64,000 bases of DNA from CAZJYI01 sp964550025 (GCA_964550025.1 CAZJYI010000053.1:3754-67753); one strand, 5' to 3'. Shown: positions 42,749 through 52,451, numbered from the stretch's first letter. The notes: generated from the letters alone by a model not told the origin. Translations and numbers: made by a program.

Positions 42749-45334
42749 TCAATGCGCGAGTCTGTCCCTCGCCACCAGCGACTCCCCACTCTCGGAGATG
42801 ACGGTGGCGGTGACAAAGATCAGGAGGTTGAGCCGGCTCTCGGTCTGATCCGTGCGCCGGAACAGGCTGCCGAGTAGCGGAATACTGCTGAGCAGCGGAA
42901 CTTTGCTGACCGACTCCTGCTCCACGGTATCGATCAAACCACCGAGCACAACCGTCTCGCCGCTCTCGACCACGACCTTGGTGGCGATCTCCCGCTTGGA
43001 GAATACCGGCAGCCGAACAAGCAGACTCTCGTTCTCGTACCCCATCCGGACGGTCCCGTACGCCGTGAAACGGTCGAAATCCGAGATCGTCGAATGCAGC
43101 AACAGGCTGATCGTCTTGCGATCCGCCCCAACGCTCGGCACGGCTGTGAGTGTAATCCCGATCTTCTCTGACGACTGGGAGTTCGTGCGGGGAACCAATG
43201 TACTCACCCAATGCTCGTTCCCCTCAGAGTCAATCAGTTCGAGGAGGTTTGTCGAGTCGTATCTCTTGTAAAACGGAAAGTCCTGCCCATGCCGAAGCTT
43301 GGCCGGGTGGTTGTTCGCGGTGGTAACGCGCGGGACAGAAAGCGTCCGTCCCTTCCCCGATATCTCGATCGCATGCAACACGGCACGGAAATCCGGTTGG
43401 GTAAGGATGCCGTCGAAGACGAAGTTGAGTCCTTTGTCTTGTGTAGTCACGGCCGCAAACGGGGTCGCTCCGGGACCACGGGGACTGAACGGAAAATCAG
43501 CGCCGGCGCCGGTCGAAAAGATAGCCGGTGTTATCGAAGCGCCTTCGCGGACAACGGTCTGCGGAACGCGTTCCACCGTTCCTCCGTCCTGCGTGCTCTT
43601 CTTAGTCAGTGCCGCGTCGGATTCGAGCAACCACTCCAGGCCGGCTTCCCTCAGATCAGAAACAGAGACCTCCATGAAACGGGCCTCGATGAAGACCTGG
43701 GGCGCCGCCACATCGATGTATGCGAGGATCTCCTCCGCCTCCGTGAGCTGCCGAGGGCTGCCTTTGAGGATCAACGTGTGACTGTTGTTGTCCCAAATGA
43801 TGTTGGTCCGGTCGATCTCGGTGAACGCGTGGATGACATCCGCCAGGTAGTTCGAATTGGTGCTCTCCTTCTCATCGGATTTCCACCGTTGTGTTCCGGC
43901 AAGATCGGTCGGGCGGTTCAACAACACTTTGATACTGTCGTCGTCGGTCTCCGAACCTGGCACCGGCTTCGTTTTTCCGGGGAGCGTGGCAGACTCAGCA
44001 GACCCCCAATCATTCGCATGGAAGTGGAACCCGTGACGCAGTCGGTACACCGCCGTGATTGGTTCGTCTGCTGCGGCCACCTCTCCTTCCCGCAGCGTCT
44101 TCCCCACAACGAAACCGGCCCCGACAACGGGTTCGGTACCGCCCGAGGCAATTAGTAGGACCTCGCGTAGAGGCAGTTCATTGCAGGTGAGACTCTCCAG
44201 GTTCCCCTCGGTAAGCTCATCCAGTATCAGGCGGACACCGTACTTCTCCTGAAGCCTTGCTTTCAGCGCTTTGACCGCATCGTCCGTGCCGTCCAGGGTT
44301 ACCGATGATCTGAGGCTGGATCCAACACGCTTGAACAGCAGATCAGACCGCTCAAGCTGGTTCGTCAGAGCGCCTTCTTCCTCGAACTCAAAGCCCTTTG
44401 TCCGGCGATACGAGTCGGGCAGGACACCGACTTCCGCGGCCTCTATTGCCATTTCCCGCCGTGTTGCATGGGTCCGCTCGAACGCGTCCCGCTGGCGCTG
44501 GACCAGCGCAGCCCTGCGGAGCTTGATCTCAAACCGTTGCAGGTCGTAGATACGTTCTGCGTGTTTCTCCGTCAGTTCGCGCAAGCGTTGGTACTTGTCC
44601 TGACCTGATGCCGAGGACACACGGTTGCTGTCGCCAAGATCCAGAAACAGCCGACTTTGGCGAGGCAGGCGTTCGAGCTTTGATGCGACCTCCTCGTAGA
44701 AGTCCGGGATGACGATCCCGGAGTCGTAGAGCTCCTGGGCAAGCTCAACTCGATCGACGAGATCTTCTTCCACCTCCCTGGTCAGCTTATCGACGGGATC
44801 GAACAACCGGTCCCGAATCCGAGTCGCGTGCTGTCGCAGCCTCTCGACATACTCGACGTAGGCAATGAGGCAATGGCCGATCGTCGTGGGCTGGATCCCC
44901 GCCTCGACAAGACGTGTATAGCAGACATCCACACCAGGCATACCGTCAATCGCCTCCAGAGCGTCGTCGAATACCTCCCGAACCACCAGGTCGAGGCGAA
45001 GGAGATCACGGGAGTTCCGAACCGGATTCTCCGCTTTCGTCGCGCTCGACAGCGCCTGAGCCAGGCCGTTTTGCTCTCTGCTGTCCAAATCAGTCTTCTC
45101 CAAAACTCGCCCGCCTTCGGCGAGCAGAGCGAGGAGACCGGGTTCGTCCTTTCGCAAGGCGTATGCCAGACAACAGACAATCGTGCCCTGTTCATCGAGA
45201 CCCAACTCGCCCAGATCATCCCGGAACTGTTCCGGACGCAGACGGGCCAGGGTCTCCCCCCCGGCCATCGAGGCGACGGCGAGCACCACGGCAAACGTGA
45301 CAAGAGAACACAAGCGGATGCGAGGGATGACCAA
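42749..45334 (-). CDS. Secretin family outer-membrane channel, paralogue B
   Basis: The 861-residue protein has a signal peptide (LCSLVTFAVVLAVASMAGGE), a long helical N-terminal half of unusual type, an N-domain (IIWDNNSHTLILKGSPRQLTEAEEILAYID) and the C-terminal secretin domain: APQVFIEARFMEVSVSDLREAGLEW, RTLSVPRVTTANNHPAKL, SGETVVLGGLI and the tip-to-end signature VPLLSSIPLLGSLFRR. The start is a TTG with a strong AGGAGA site. It is the last gene of the operon, 11 bases after the outer-membrane protein gene. No GspE, GspF or pseudopilin gene is present in the window. Confidence 0.88.
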   Translation of the reverse strand: MVIPRIRLCSLVTFAVVLAVASMAGGETLARLRPEQFRDDLGELGLDEQGTIVCCLAYALRKDEPGLLALLAEGGRVLEKTDLDSREQNGLAQALSSATKAENPVRNSRDLLRLDLVVREVFDDALEAIDGMPGVDVCYTRLVEAGIQPTTIGHCLIAYVEYVERLRQHATRIRDRLFDPVDKLTREVEEDLVDRVELAQELYDSGIVIPDFYEEVASKLERLPRQSRLFLDLGDSNRVSSASGQDKYQRLRELTEKHAERIYDLQRFEIKLRRAALVQRQRDAFERTHATRREMAIEAAEVGVLPDSYRRTKGFEFEEEGALTNQLERSDLLFKRVGSSLRSSVTLDGTDDAVKALKARLQEKYGVRLILDELTEGNLESLTCNELPLREVLLIASGGTEPVVGAGFVVGKTLREGEVAAADEPITAVYRLRHGFHFHANDWGSAESATLPGKTKPVPGSETDDDSIKVLLNRPTDLAGTQRWKSDEKESTNSNYLADVIHAFTEIDRTNIIWDNNSHTLILKGSPRQLTEAEEILAYIDVAAPQVFIEARFMEVSVSDLREAGLEWLLESDAALTKKSTQDGGTVERVPQTVVREGASITPAIFSTGAGADFPFSPRGPGATPFAAVTTQDKGLNFVFDGILTQPDFRAVLHAIEISGKGRTLSVPRVTTANNHPAKLRHGQDFPFYKRYDSTNLLELIDSEGNEHWVSTLVPRTNSQSSEKIGITLTAVPSVGADRKTISLLLHSTISDFDRFTAYGTVRMGYENESLLVRLPVFSKREIATKVVVESGETVVLGGLIDTVEQESVSKVPLLSSIPLLGSLFRRTDQTESRLNLLIFVTATVISESGESLVARDRLAH

Positions 45335-45345
45335 TTCGTATTCTC

Positions 45346-46140
45346 CTAGAACTGCAGTTCAAACGCGAGGCGGATCTCTCGATCGCTACTTCCGTAGAAG
45401 TTACCGCGAAGGATGGTCTTGTACCCGGCAATCCATGCAAAATCCAAGCCGACATGCACACCGAAGTCCCGCTCGCCGTCGATGCTCCGGTCGCCAAGTT
45501 CCCCCTCGGAAACCGGAAGGAAGAGCAGCGCGGTGTGCAACGCCACGGATTCCGGCTTGTAGCCCTGCCGTTGGTCGAGGTCTGTCGGCGGTCGCGAGAT
45601 GTACGTCAGGTGAGGCGCCATGAGCCTGACTTCCGAGTAGTTGAACTCCCTGTTCGCAAAATCTGATTCCGTCCTCTGGTATGCCGCGCTGAGCTTGACT
45701 TCAAGGGCGCCCTGCTTCTGCATGGTCGGCGAGTCAATGGCAACGTGTTCAGGGAACGGCCTCACCTCAAGACCTGCACCCCAACTGAAGCCCAACTCTC
45801 CATCCTCCAACCCCAGTTCGGCCTGTGAGATGCCGAAGTCCGCGAACAGACACAGCCATTCCGATTCCGGAGTAATCACCTTCGGAAACAGCCTGCCGAG
45901 ACGAATGTACGCCCGGGAGAGGTCCAATTCCATGGGTTCAGGTTCAGGCTGGTCGGAGAACGCGCGGCGATCGAGACCGATGTAGAGTGTCCCCGTCTCA
46001 AAGACATCGGTCAGGCTGGACGGCCGCCTCTCATAGATCTTCGCAGGCCAGCGCCGATACCACGGCTTATCGGGGGAAGCACGCCCTCCGACCACGGTCG
46101 CGAGGAAGAAAAGGACCAATACTCCAGTAGATCGCGTCAT
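45346..46140 (-). CDS. Predicted outer-membrane beta-barrel protein
   Basis: The 264-residue product has a signal peptide (STGVLVLFFLATVVGGRAS) and alternating amphipathic strands (LYIGLDRRAF, AYIRLGRLFP, WLCLFADFGISQAELG, ALEVKLSAAYQRT, FGVHVGLDFAWIAGYKTILRGNFYG). It ends in IRLAFELQF, a C-terminal phenylalanine as in many barrel proteins recognised by BamA. GGAGAG stands ahead of the ATG. It lies between two paralogous secretins with gaps of 14 and 11 bases, so it is probably their partner. The family is unknown to me. Confidence 0.7.
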   Translation of the reverse strand: MTRSTGVLVLFFLATVVGGRASPDKPWYRRWPAKIYERRPSSLTDVFETGTLYIGLDRRAFSDQPEPEPMELDLSRAYIRLGRLFPKVITPESEWLCLFADFGISQAELGLEDGELGFSWGAGLEVRPFPEHVAIDSPTMQKQGALEVKLSAAYQRTESDFANREFNYSEVRLMAPHLTYISRPPTDLDQRQGYKPESVALHTALLFLPVSEGELGDRSIDGERDFGVHVGLDFAWIAGYKTILRGNFYGSSDREIRLAFELQF

Positions 46141-46154
46141 AGTCTCTCTCCGTG

Positions 46155-49088
46155 TCAGTTCCGTTTGCGCGGCGTCTTCGCTCCCCAGGGCAAGCCGGGA
46201 CCCTCCAGCGGAACCAGCGATTTGCCCTGTTCGGATATCACGGTGGCCGTTACAAAGATCAGCAGATTCAAGCGTTTCTCGGTCTCTTCGGTACTACGAA
46301 AGAGCCCTCCAATCAGAGGAATCTGGCCGATAACGGGAATACGGTTGTCCACTTCCTGGATTTCGCTGTCGATGAGCCCCCCCATGACAACCGTTTCACC
46401 GCTGCGCACCACCACCTTGGTCTGAATCTCGCGCCGCGAGAACACAGGGAGCTTGAACGTGACTTCCGATTCCGCTCCTATGAAGTCATTGGTGTCCGCC
46501 GTCTCCTGGTAGGAGACGAACTTCTCCAGCCGGCTGATGACCGGGTTCAACAAAAGGCTGATGGTACGTCCGTCGCTGCCGACGCTGGGCACGGCGGTCA
46601 GTGTAATCCCAGTCTCTTCGTCTAAAGCCGAGCCCGCGGGTGTGAGCTGGCGCAGGAATCTCGTGTCGTTGCTCGCGTCATCCCTGACACTCTCGGTGAT
46701 ATTGACATCGAACTTGTTAAAGTAGTGAAAGTCCTCCCCGTGACGCAGTTTGGCGGGGTTGTTATTCACCGTGGTGACCCGCGGAGCAGACAGGCTGCGC
46801 CCCTTGCCGGACAGTTCGATCGCATGCAAAACGGCCTCGAAACGCGGTCGCGACAGCACACCTTGAACAGTCAGGTTCAATCCTCTGCCGTCAGTATCGA
46901 CTGAGAGGGGTGAAGCGCCGGGTCCACGTGGAGAAAACGGAAACTCCGAAGGGGTGGACTCCGTGAAATCGGCATGGGACACAATGGGGTTACCCTCCCC
47001 CGTGGGCAGGATCTGCGTCTCGGGAACGCGCGCCGCCCCGCCGTCGGAGGAAACGGTTTTCCTGCTCGTAACCAAAGCACCGTCCAGTGTCCATTCGAGT
47101 CCGACATCGCGCAGATCCGAAACCGCCACCTCAATGAAACGCGCCTCGATGAGGACCTGTGGGGGTGTGACATCGAGGTTGTGGATCAAGCGCTCCACCA
47201 GGGGGAGGTCCTTCTCCGGGGCCCTGACGAAAAGCGTGTGACTGTTCATGTCAAAACGAGCTTCTGCGTTCGTGACTATCGACGTGATGATGCCGGCAAT
47301 GTAGTTGGGCGCCGATGAGAGGACTGTCGCCTTGTTGCCCACTTTCGCAAAGCGCTCCTTGTCCGCGCTCGCAGCCCAGTCCGCCGCATGGTGTTGAACG
47401 CCCCGGCGGAGCCGGTAGACTCGCAGCACCTTGTTCTTCCGTGATACCACCGGGTGATCGATCCACACCACCTTTGGTCCGATCTGAATGTCAGATCCGC
47501 AGGAACGGACAACTTCTTCCAGGGCCGTCCGCAACGAATCCATCCGATTCAGCTCGATATCTGTCCCGATACTCTTCTTCGTCGATGTCGGGTTGACCCA
47601 CACTTCCGGTTTGACACCGCCATGCACTCGGCTCTTCTTCCCTCTCGGGCGGAAAGTGTACTTCCAGGAAGACACCAAGTTCGTGCGGAACGCCGCAACC
47701 GCCTCGACCTTCGACACCGTCGTCGTCAACGCTTCGTGACGTCCGCTGGTCACGGCGTTGGTCAGGATGATGTCATGCAGCCGCGCTTCGAGCTCGCCCG
47801 GCAGGGTGATCGCCGGGGTAAAGCGGGCCTCCACTTCTCCAGCCGCACCCGAGGGAGTCGAGAGACCGTAGCCCACCGCAAAATGCGTCTGAATGCTGTC
47901 GAGGGCGTCTGCCGCTTTGGAGTTCTTCTCAAAGAACAGCCTGATCCCGGGTATACTGTTCGCCGTGTTCCTACACGCTTCTGCGCGCAGCGCACAATCG
48001 GGCGAGTCAGGCTCGCGCTTGTAGACTCTCTTTCGCTCAATCTTGACATCACTCCTGTGCACAGCGTTCGTAACAAGCAACTTGACCGCCTCGCCCAGCT
48101 TATCGCTTCTTGACAGTTTGACCCGGTTGGTCAGGATCATGTTGTCCAGCATGTGCTCCGAGAACATGTACGGGAGTTGGTCAAGCTCATAGGCTTCCTG
48201 CCTCGCCCGGATAGCGGCCGCAATGTCATCGCGCACACCGTACGAATCGGGTAGCAGGCCGCCCTCGGCCGCATCTACCGCCATCTCCATGTGTGTGAGA
48301 GAGGTACGTTCGAACGCGTCTTTCTGCCTGTAAGCCAGGCTCGCATTCACAAGCTTCGTGCGCAATTCACGCACCATCTTCAGATCGCGGTCAACGACCT
48401 GGAGCTGCCTGCGCAGATCAGCGGCGCCGGCCCAGTTGTTTGTGGCCGTATAGCTCTTGAAGACGGAACTGATCTCCGGAATGCTCTCCAACTCACCGGC
48501 AACCTGCTCGAAGAACTCAGGAATCACGACATCCGCGTTGTACAACGCAAGCGCCAGCCTCGCCCGCCGAGCCAAGTCGGGCTTCAGAACGACCTTTTCC
48601 ACGAAGCGTTCCCGTTCGTACCGCACATCCTTCAGCCGGATTGCCAGATCCAGGACATTCGTAGCCAGCTCTCTGTAGTTGTACTTCTCCAATTCGTTGA
48701 TTATCGCGGATGTCTCGGCCTTCTGTCTCTTTCTCAACGTGAAGTAATCCTCAGCGGAGGGAAATGTCCCGAGTGCGTCAATCGCCTTGCGGTAGGCTTC
48801 TTCGACGTGGATGCCCCTGTCCAGCAATTGCTCGGCCAATCTGATGTCGGCCAGTCCGTCCTTCAAATGCTGTTCGACTATGGGGTTCGACTTCTTGGGT
48901 TTCAGGTTGTCTTCAATGTACCTACTGAGCTTGTCCGGTTCGGCCGTATGGCCTGCGAGTGGGATCAGCGAAGACACGCCCAGCAGCGCTCCAAGGACGG
49001 CGGCTGCATACGAAGTGCGGAGTGTTTGAATCGTCTGCGCCCCCCCGCGTGCTCGGCACGCTATCTCGACTCGCTCAGGTCTCGCCAA
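46155..49088 (-). CDS. Secretin family outer-membrane channel, paralogue A
   Basis: About 977 residues long, it has a signal-like segment (SYAAAVLGALLGVSSLIPLAGHTAE), a long helical N-terminal half with FERTSLTHMEMAVDAAEGGLLPDSY, an N-domain with FDMNSHTLFVRAPEKDLPLVERLIHNLD and a secretin domain: PPQVLIEARFIEVAVSDLRDVGLEW, FPFSPRGPGASPL, GRSLSAPRVTTVNNNPAKLRHGEDF, SGETVVMGGLI and IPVIGQIPLIGGLFR. It is clearly paralogous to the downstream secretin. The start is uncertain: a TTG at 49088 lies after the predicted promoter; the frame is open to a GTG at 49178 inside it. Confidence 0.85.
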   Translation of the reverse strand: MARPERVEIACRARGGAQTIQTLRTSYAAAVLGALLGVSSLIPLAGHTAEPDKLSRYIEDNLKPKKSNPIVEQHLKDGLADIRLAEQLLDRGIHVEEAYRKAIDALGTFPSAEDYFTLRKRQKAETSAIINELEKYNYRELATNVLDLAIRLKDVRYERERFVEKVVLKPDLARRARLALALYNADVVIPEFFEQVAGELESIPEISSVFKSYTATNNWAGAADLRRQLQVVDRDLKMVRELRTKLVNASLAYRQKDAFERTSLTHMEMAVDAAEGGLLPDSYGVRDDIAAAIRARQEAYELDQLPYMFSEHMLDNMILTNRVKLSRSDKLGEAVKLLVTNAVHRSDVKIERKRVYKREPDSPDCALRAEACRNTANSIPGIRLFFEKNSKAADALDSIQTHFAVGYGLSTPSGAAGEVEARFTPAITLPGELEARLHDIILTNAVTSGRHEALTTTVSKVEAVAAFRTNLVSSWKYTFRPRGKKSRVHGGVKPEVWVNPTSTKKSIGTDIELNRMDSLRTALEEVVRSCGSDIQIGPKVVWIDHPVVSRKNKVLRVYRLRRGVQHHAADWAASADKERFAKVGNKATVLSSAPNYIAGIITSIVTNAEARFDMNSHTLFVRAPEKDLPLVERLIHNLDVTPPQVLIEARFIEVAVSDLRDVGLEWTLDGALVTSRKTVSSDGGAARVPETQILPTGEGNPIVSHADFTESTPSEFPFSPRGPGASPLSVDTDGRGLNLTVQGVLSRPRFEAVLHAIELSGKGRSLSAPRVTTVNNNPAKLRHGEDFHYFNKFDVNITESVRDDASNDTRFLRQLTPAGSALDEETGITLTAVPSVGSDGRTISLLLNPVISRLEKFVSYQETADTNDFIGAESEVTFKLPVFSRREIQTKVVVRSGETVVMGGLIDSEIQEVDNRIPVIGQIPLIGGLFRSTEETEKRLNLLIFVTATVISEQGKSLVPLEGPGLPWGAKTPRKRN

Positions 49089-49113
49089 CTGGAACGACCA
49101 CAACCTGCATGGA

Positions 49114-49142
49114 TCAATACCGCACAGAGAGAAGAGGGTCAA
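49114..49142 (-). promoter_or_regulatory. Candidate promoter for the secretin operon
   Basis: On the minus strand TTGACC (49142-49137) is followed after 17 bases by TATTGA (49119-49114). It lies just after the stop of the upstream dehydrogenase gene, and its position argues that secretin A starts downstream of it. Confidence 0.4.
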
Positions 49143-49168
49143 GACTGATGTCGGCAGATGCGCCCTGT

Positions 49169-50482
49169 TTACAACCACTCTTCGACAATCTCGTGAATCG
49201 CCCCAGGCAGAATACCCGCGGCGCGCGCCAGGTCGACCACCGTGTAGCGTTCGCGGATCTGGTGACAGTGCAGGAACGCCTCTATGAACCGGTCGCGCGA
49301 ACAGCCGATATCGCCCAGGCAGTGCGCCGCACCGGCCGCTGCCAGGCAGTGCTTGATCTCACCGGCCGTGCGCGAACTGGTATCGACGGTCTCACGCACG
49401 CGGTCCCAGACGCCCGGAGACTTCAGACACTCAACCGCCGCCGCAGCCTGTCGCCGTTTTCCGGCGTGTTCCTCCTCGACGACCTTCGCCAGGCTGCCCC
49501 AGTAGGCCGCATCCGTATCCTCAACCCTCACGGCAAAAGCGGGACTCTCCAGGGCGACGAGCCGTTCGTACAGTGCACAGGCGCAGATCGTACCCACGCC
49601 GACCTGGCGGCCATGGAGGTCGTGCTCCGTCCCGTCACGCAGGGCGATCATGTCAAGCACGTGTGAAACCAGGTGCTCCCCACCGGATGACGGAAACGAT
49701 GTCCCCGCCAGTGTCATCGACAGCCCGGAATAGACCAGGGCATCGAACAGGGCCCGGATGGCACCCGGCTCGCGTACACGAATCGCGGCGGGAGTCCCCA
49801 GGTAAAGCGGTTCCAGTTCGTCGATCATCCCTGCACAGAACGGGCAGTAGTACTCATCAAAGAGCACGTGACTGACCTTCCAATCCGTCACGCCAACCGG
49901 CTTCGCCAGCGCATCCCCCAGCCCGGCGCCCGTCAGCTCAAACGGCGCCTGCGCGAGGACAGACGGCTTCGTCACCACAGCTTTCGGCACGGTCCCATGC
50001 AGCACCCGCTTCACCCCACCGATGGCCGGCGCGATATTCTCGGACGCATAGCCGTTCATGGACGCCGCCGTTGCGACAACGAGGTACGGGACGCCGCGGT
50101 CCGATGCGATCCACTTGCACAGGTCGTTGATTGTCCCGCTACCGACGGCTATGAGCATCCCGCAGGGCAAGACCAACCCCGACTCCAGGCGCTCGCGGGT
50201 AGTGTCGTCGCACACGGGGCCGCCGTGCGAAGCGTCGGGAAGCACGTGAAGATGGGCGCTGAAGCCGTGACCGTCCAGCGCCTCACGAACAGCATTCCCC
50301 GCCACGTCCACCGTCCGCGAATCCGCCACCAAGTTCACAACGCGCGACGTCGCAAAGCGCTCGACGAGAGGAGCGAGGTTCTCGTACGCGTCCTCTTCGT
50401 AGAGGACGGACTCGACCCCCACCGAATGCGTCCGCCCACATTCGCAATCGAAAGTGCGTCCCAACAGATCCGAGTGGTTCAT
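49169..50482 (-). CDS. Glycerol-1-phosphate dehydrogenase-like protein (AraM/EgsA family)
   Basis: This family reduces dihydroxyacetone phosphate to sn-glycerol-1-phosphate using NAD(P)H and a metal. The 437-residue product has the nucleotide-binding GSGTINDLCKWIASDRGVPYLVVATAASMNGYAS, the HGTVPKAVVTKP strand, an early Asp/His metal region and SSGGEHLVSHVLDM, with a second histidine in RDGTEHDLHGRQVGVG. The start at 50482 gives the usual N-terminus; a longer open frame upstream is not supported. It is upstream of the secretin operon. In bacteria such proteins have mostly been studied in Firmicutes, so a role here is inferred only. Confidence 0.85.
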   Translation of the reverse strand: MNHSDLLGRTFDCECGRTHSVGVESVLYEEDAYENLAPLVERFATSRVVNLVADSRTVDVAGNAVREALDGHGFSAHLHVLPDASHGGPVCDDTTRERLESGLVLPCGMLIAVGSGTINDLCKWIASDRGVPYLVVATAASMNGYASENIAPAIGGVKRVLHGTVPKAVVTKPSVLAQAPFELTGAGLGDALAKPVGVTDWKVSHVLFDEYYCPFCAGMIDELEPLYLGTPAAIRVREPGAIRALFDALVYSGLSMTLAGTSFPSSGGEHLVSHVLDMIALRDGTEHDLHGRQVGVGTICACALYERLVALESPAFAVRVEDTDAAYWGSLAKVVEEEHAGKRRQAAAAVECLKSPGVWDRVRETVDTSSRTAGEIKHCLAAAGAAHCLGDIGCSRDRFIEAFLHCHQIRERYTVVDLARAAGILPGAIHEIVEEWL

Positions 50483-50662
50483 GTTCGCAGTATCTCCCAC
50501 CCCGCCGCGCCGTTGCAACGCTCGATTCGCGCCGGATAGAAGGGAGTTGGTGACCCAGCATCTTCCGTTGGGGGATGGGAGGGGATGGTCCGGCAGGAAA
50601 GCCGGCCCCACTGGTCACCCCGCGGGAGCGGGGCGCTACGCTCGTCTGTCAGCGCATACCCA

Positions 50663-50688
50663 GTAGCGCCGGCTTTCAGCCGGTGACA
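50663..50688. repeat. REP-like hairpin, copy 1
   Basis: Twenty-six bases containing GCCGGCTTTCAGCCGGTGAC are identical to 63100-63125. CCGGCT-TTC-AGCCGG forms a six-base-pair stem. Partially inverted relatives (GGAAAGCCGGCCCC) lie at 50590-50606 in the same gap. Confidence 0.75.
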
Positions 50689-50769
50689 AGTGACGTGGGC
50701 CTCCGGACCGCGCATCCCCCTGGCACTCGGAATCTTGTATCCCACGCGGCATTCTGCCAGATTGGCGCC

Positions 50770-51954
50770 GTGAACATCCTGCTGATATCGATGGGCCGTC
50801 TTCCCTGGTACCGCGAAGGGGCGCCGCTCCACTTCTTCTATACTCCCCGCCTGGGGCTTCCCTACATTGCGACGGTCACGCCGTCTGAACACGATGTGGA
50901 GATACTTGACGGCGTTCAGCTTGAAGACATTGACTTCGACCAAGACATCGACCTGGTTGGGTTCTCAATCCTCACGCCGTTCGCAAATGCCACGTATGAA
51001 GCGGCCGACCGGTTCAGATCGCGGGGTGTTCGCGTTGTCATGGGCGGGCAACACACCACATTGATGCCGCAGGAAGCCGCCCGACACGCGGACGCTGTTG
51101 TGGTGGGTGAAGGGGAGGAGATCTGGCCGAAGCTGCTTGACGATATCGAGCGCAACGACCTGAGAAGAACATATCGCCAGGACACACCCGTCGATTTCGC
51201 AAGACTGCCGGCGCCGGACTATTCCTGCATCCGCAACACGGACTACATGGTCAAGAACGGCTTCCAGCTCGTGCGAGGCTGTCCACATGGGGCTCAGTGC
51301 GCGTTCTGCATCGCCCCCCGGATATTCGGCAGCGAACACAGGTGCATCCCCGTACGCCAGGCACTGGAACACATACGGGAATGCGCCGGGGCCGACGGCG
51401 TGAGCGGGATCAACGTTTCCGCGTGCTGCGCGCTGAACAACAAGCCGTACATGAGGACTTTCGCCGAGGCGATCAAACCGCTGGGTGTGAACTGGTGCGG
51501 TGGCGCGCTGCTGCACCTGATCAACGATGACGACTACCTGGAACTGCTCGCAGACAGCGGCTGCACCTGCATCTACACGGAAACGGAGGTGACGTCCGAA
51601 CGGAAGGACCCGGCCAAACACGCCTTGTACTGCAACGTCGCCAGGAAACTGCGCAGTCAAGGCATCGACATCTCGTACAACTTCACGGTCGGGCTCGACA
51701 CCGATACGGAAAAAGTGTTCTCCGAAGTAGACGCCTTCATCGAGCAGGCGCAACTCTCCCGCGAGCTCTGCGCCGTCCAGCTATATGTGCCCTGGCCGAA
51801 TACCCCCGCTTACAACGGCATGGAGGAGGAGGGGCGCATCCTCCACAAAGACTGGTCCCACTACGACAACACCCACGTCGTCTTCACCCCGAAACGCATG
51901 AGCGTCGAAGCACTGACCGGCGCCATCGCGGAGTGGCATCGGGGGCGATCGTGA
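50770..51954 (+). CDS. B12-binding radical SAM protein with altered cysteine spacing
   Basis: The 394-residue protein begins with a cobalamin-binding Rossmann region (NILLISMGRLPWYREGAPLHFFYTPRLGLPYIA, then IDLVGFSIL, VVMGGQHTTLMPQEAARHADAVVVGEGEEIWPKLL) and continues with a radical SAM domain. The cluster loop reads RGCPHGAQCAFC, so the spacing is C-x5-C-x2-C (Cys171, Cys177, Cys180) instead of the standard C-x3-C-x2-C. A GTG start at 50770 gives a compact family N-terminus; the open frame begins earlier at 50575. The substrate is unknown. The following DUF296 gene is 45 bases away. Confidence 0.82.
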   Translation: MNILLISMGRLPWYREGAPLHFFYTPRLGLPYIATVTPSEHDVEILDGVQLEDIDFDQDIDLVGFSILTPFANATYEAADRFRSRGVRVVMGGQHTTLMPQEAARHADAVVVGEGEEIWPKLLDDIERNDLRRTYRQDTPVDFARLPAPDYSCIRNTDYMVKNGFQLVRGCPHGAQCAFCIAPRIFGSEHRCIPVRQALEHIRECAGADGVSGINVSACCALNNKPYMRTFAEAIKPLGVNWCGGALLHLINDDDYLELLADSGCTCIYTETEVTSERKDPAKHALYCNVARKLRSQGIDISYNFTVGLDTDTEKVFSEVDAFIEQAQLSRELCAVQLYVPWPNTPAYNGMEEEGRILHKDWSHYDNTHVVFTPKRMSVEALTGAIAEWHRGRS

Positions 51955-51999
51955 CGGTTTCTGCTTCCCGCCTTCCTGTTCCGGCTCTATTCTGCCGAC

Positions 52000-52443
52000 A
52001 TGAAATACTCTGAAGCCAAACAGGGACGCGTGTTCGTAATTCGCCTTGAAGACGGCGACATCGTGCACGAAATGATCGAGTCGTTCGCGGCCGCCCACGG
52101 CATCAGGGCGGCCACGCTCATCGCCGTGGGTGGGGCCGATGACGGCAGCCGGCTCATTGTGGGGCCGGAACAAGACCGCGCCCATCCGGTCGTACCGATG
52201 GAGCGTTCGCTTCAACACGCGCATGAAGTGGCCGGCGTCGGCACACTGTTCCCCGATCCGGACGGGAAACCGGCTCTTCACATGCACATGGCCTGCGGCC
52301 GCGAAGAAGAGACCATCACCGGCTGCATCCGGCGCGGCGTCCGCACGTGGCACGTCCTCGAGATTGTCCTCACGGAGCTGCTCGACTGCACGGCCACCCG
52401 CGCCCCGGACGCGCAAACCGGGTTCAACCTGCTTCAACCCTAG
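52000..52443 (+). CDS. PPC/DUF296 domain protein
   Basis: The 147-residue protein is a stand-alone PPC (plant and prokaryote conserved) domain, a fold that forms trimers and often binds a metal. It has the start VFVIRLEDGDIVHEMIESFAAAHGIRAATLIAVGGADDG, HEVAGVGTLFPDPDGKPALHMHMACGREEETITGCIRRG and LTELLDCTATRAPD. The histidines in LHMHMACG are the usual metal site. The bacterial function is unknown. Its stop lies eight bases from the convergent end of the lipoprotein gene. Confidence 0.85.
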   Translation: MKYSEAKQGRVFVIRLEDGDIVHEMIESFAAAHGIRAATLIAVGGADDGSRLIVGPEQDRAHPVVPMERSLQHAHEVAGVGTLFPDPDGKPALHMHMACGREEETITGCIRRGVRTWHVLEIVLTELLDCTATRAPDAQTGFNLLQP

Positions 52444-52451
52444 TGGTCTCG

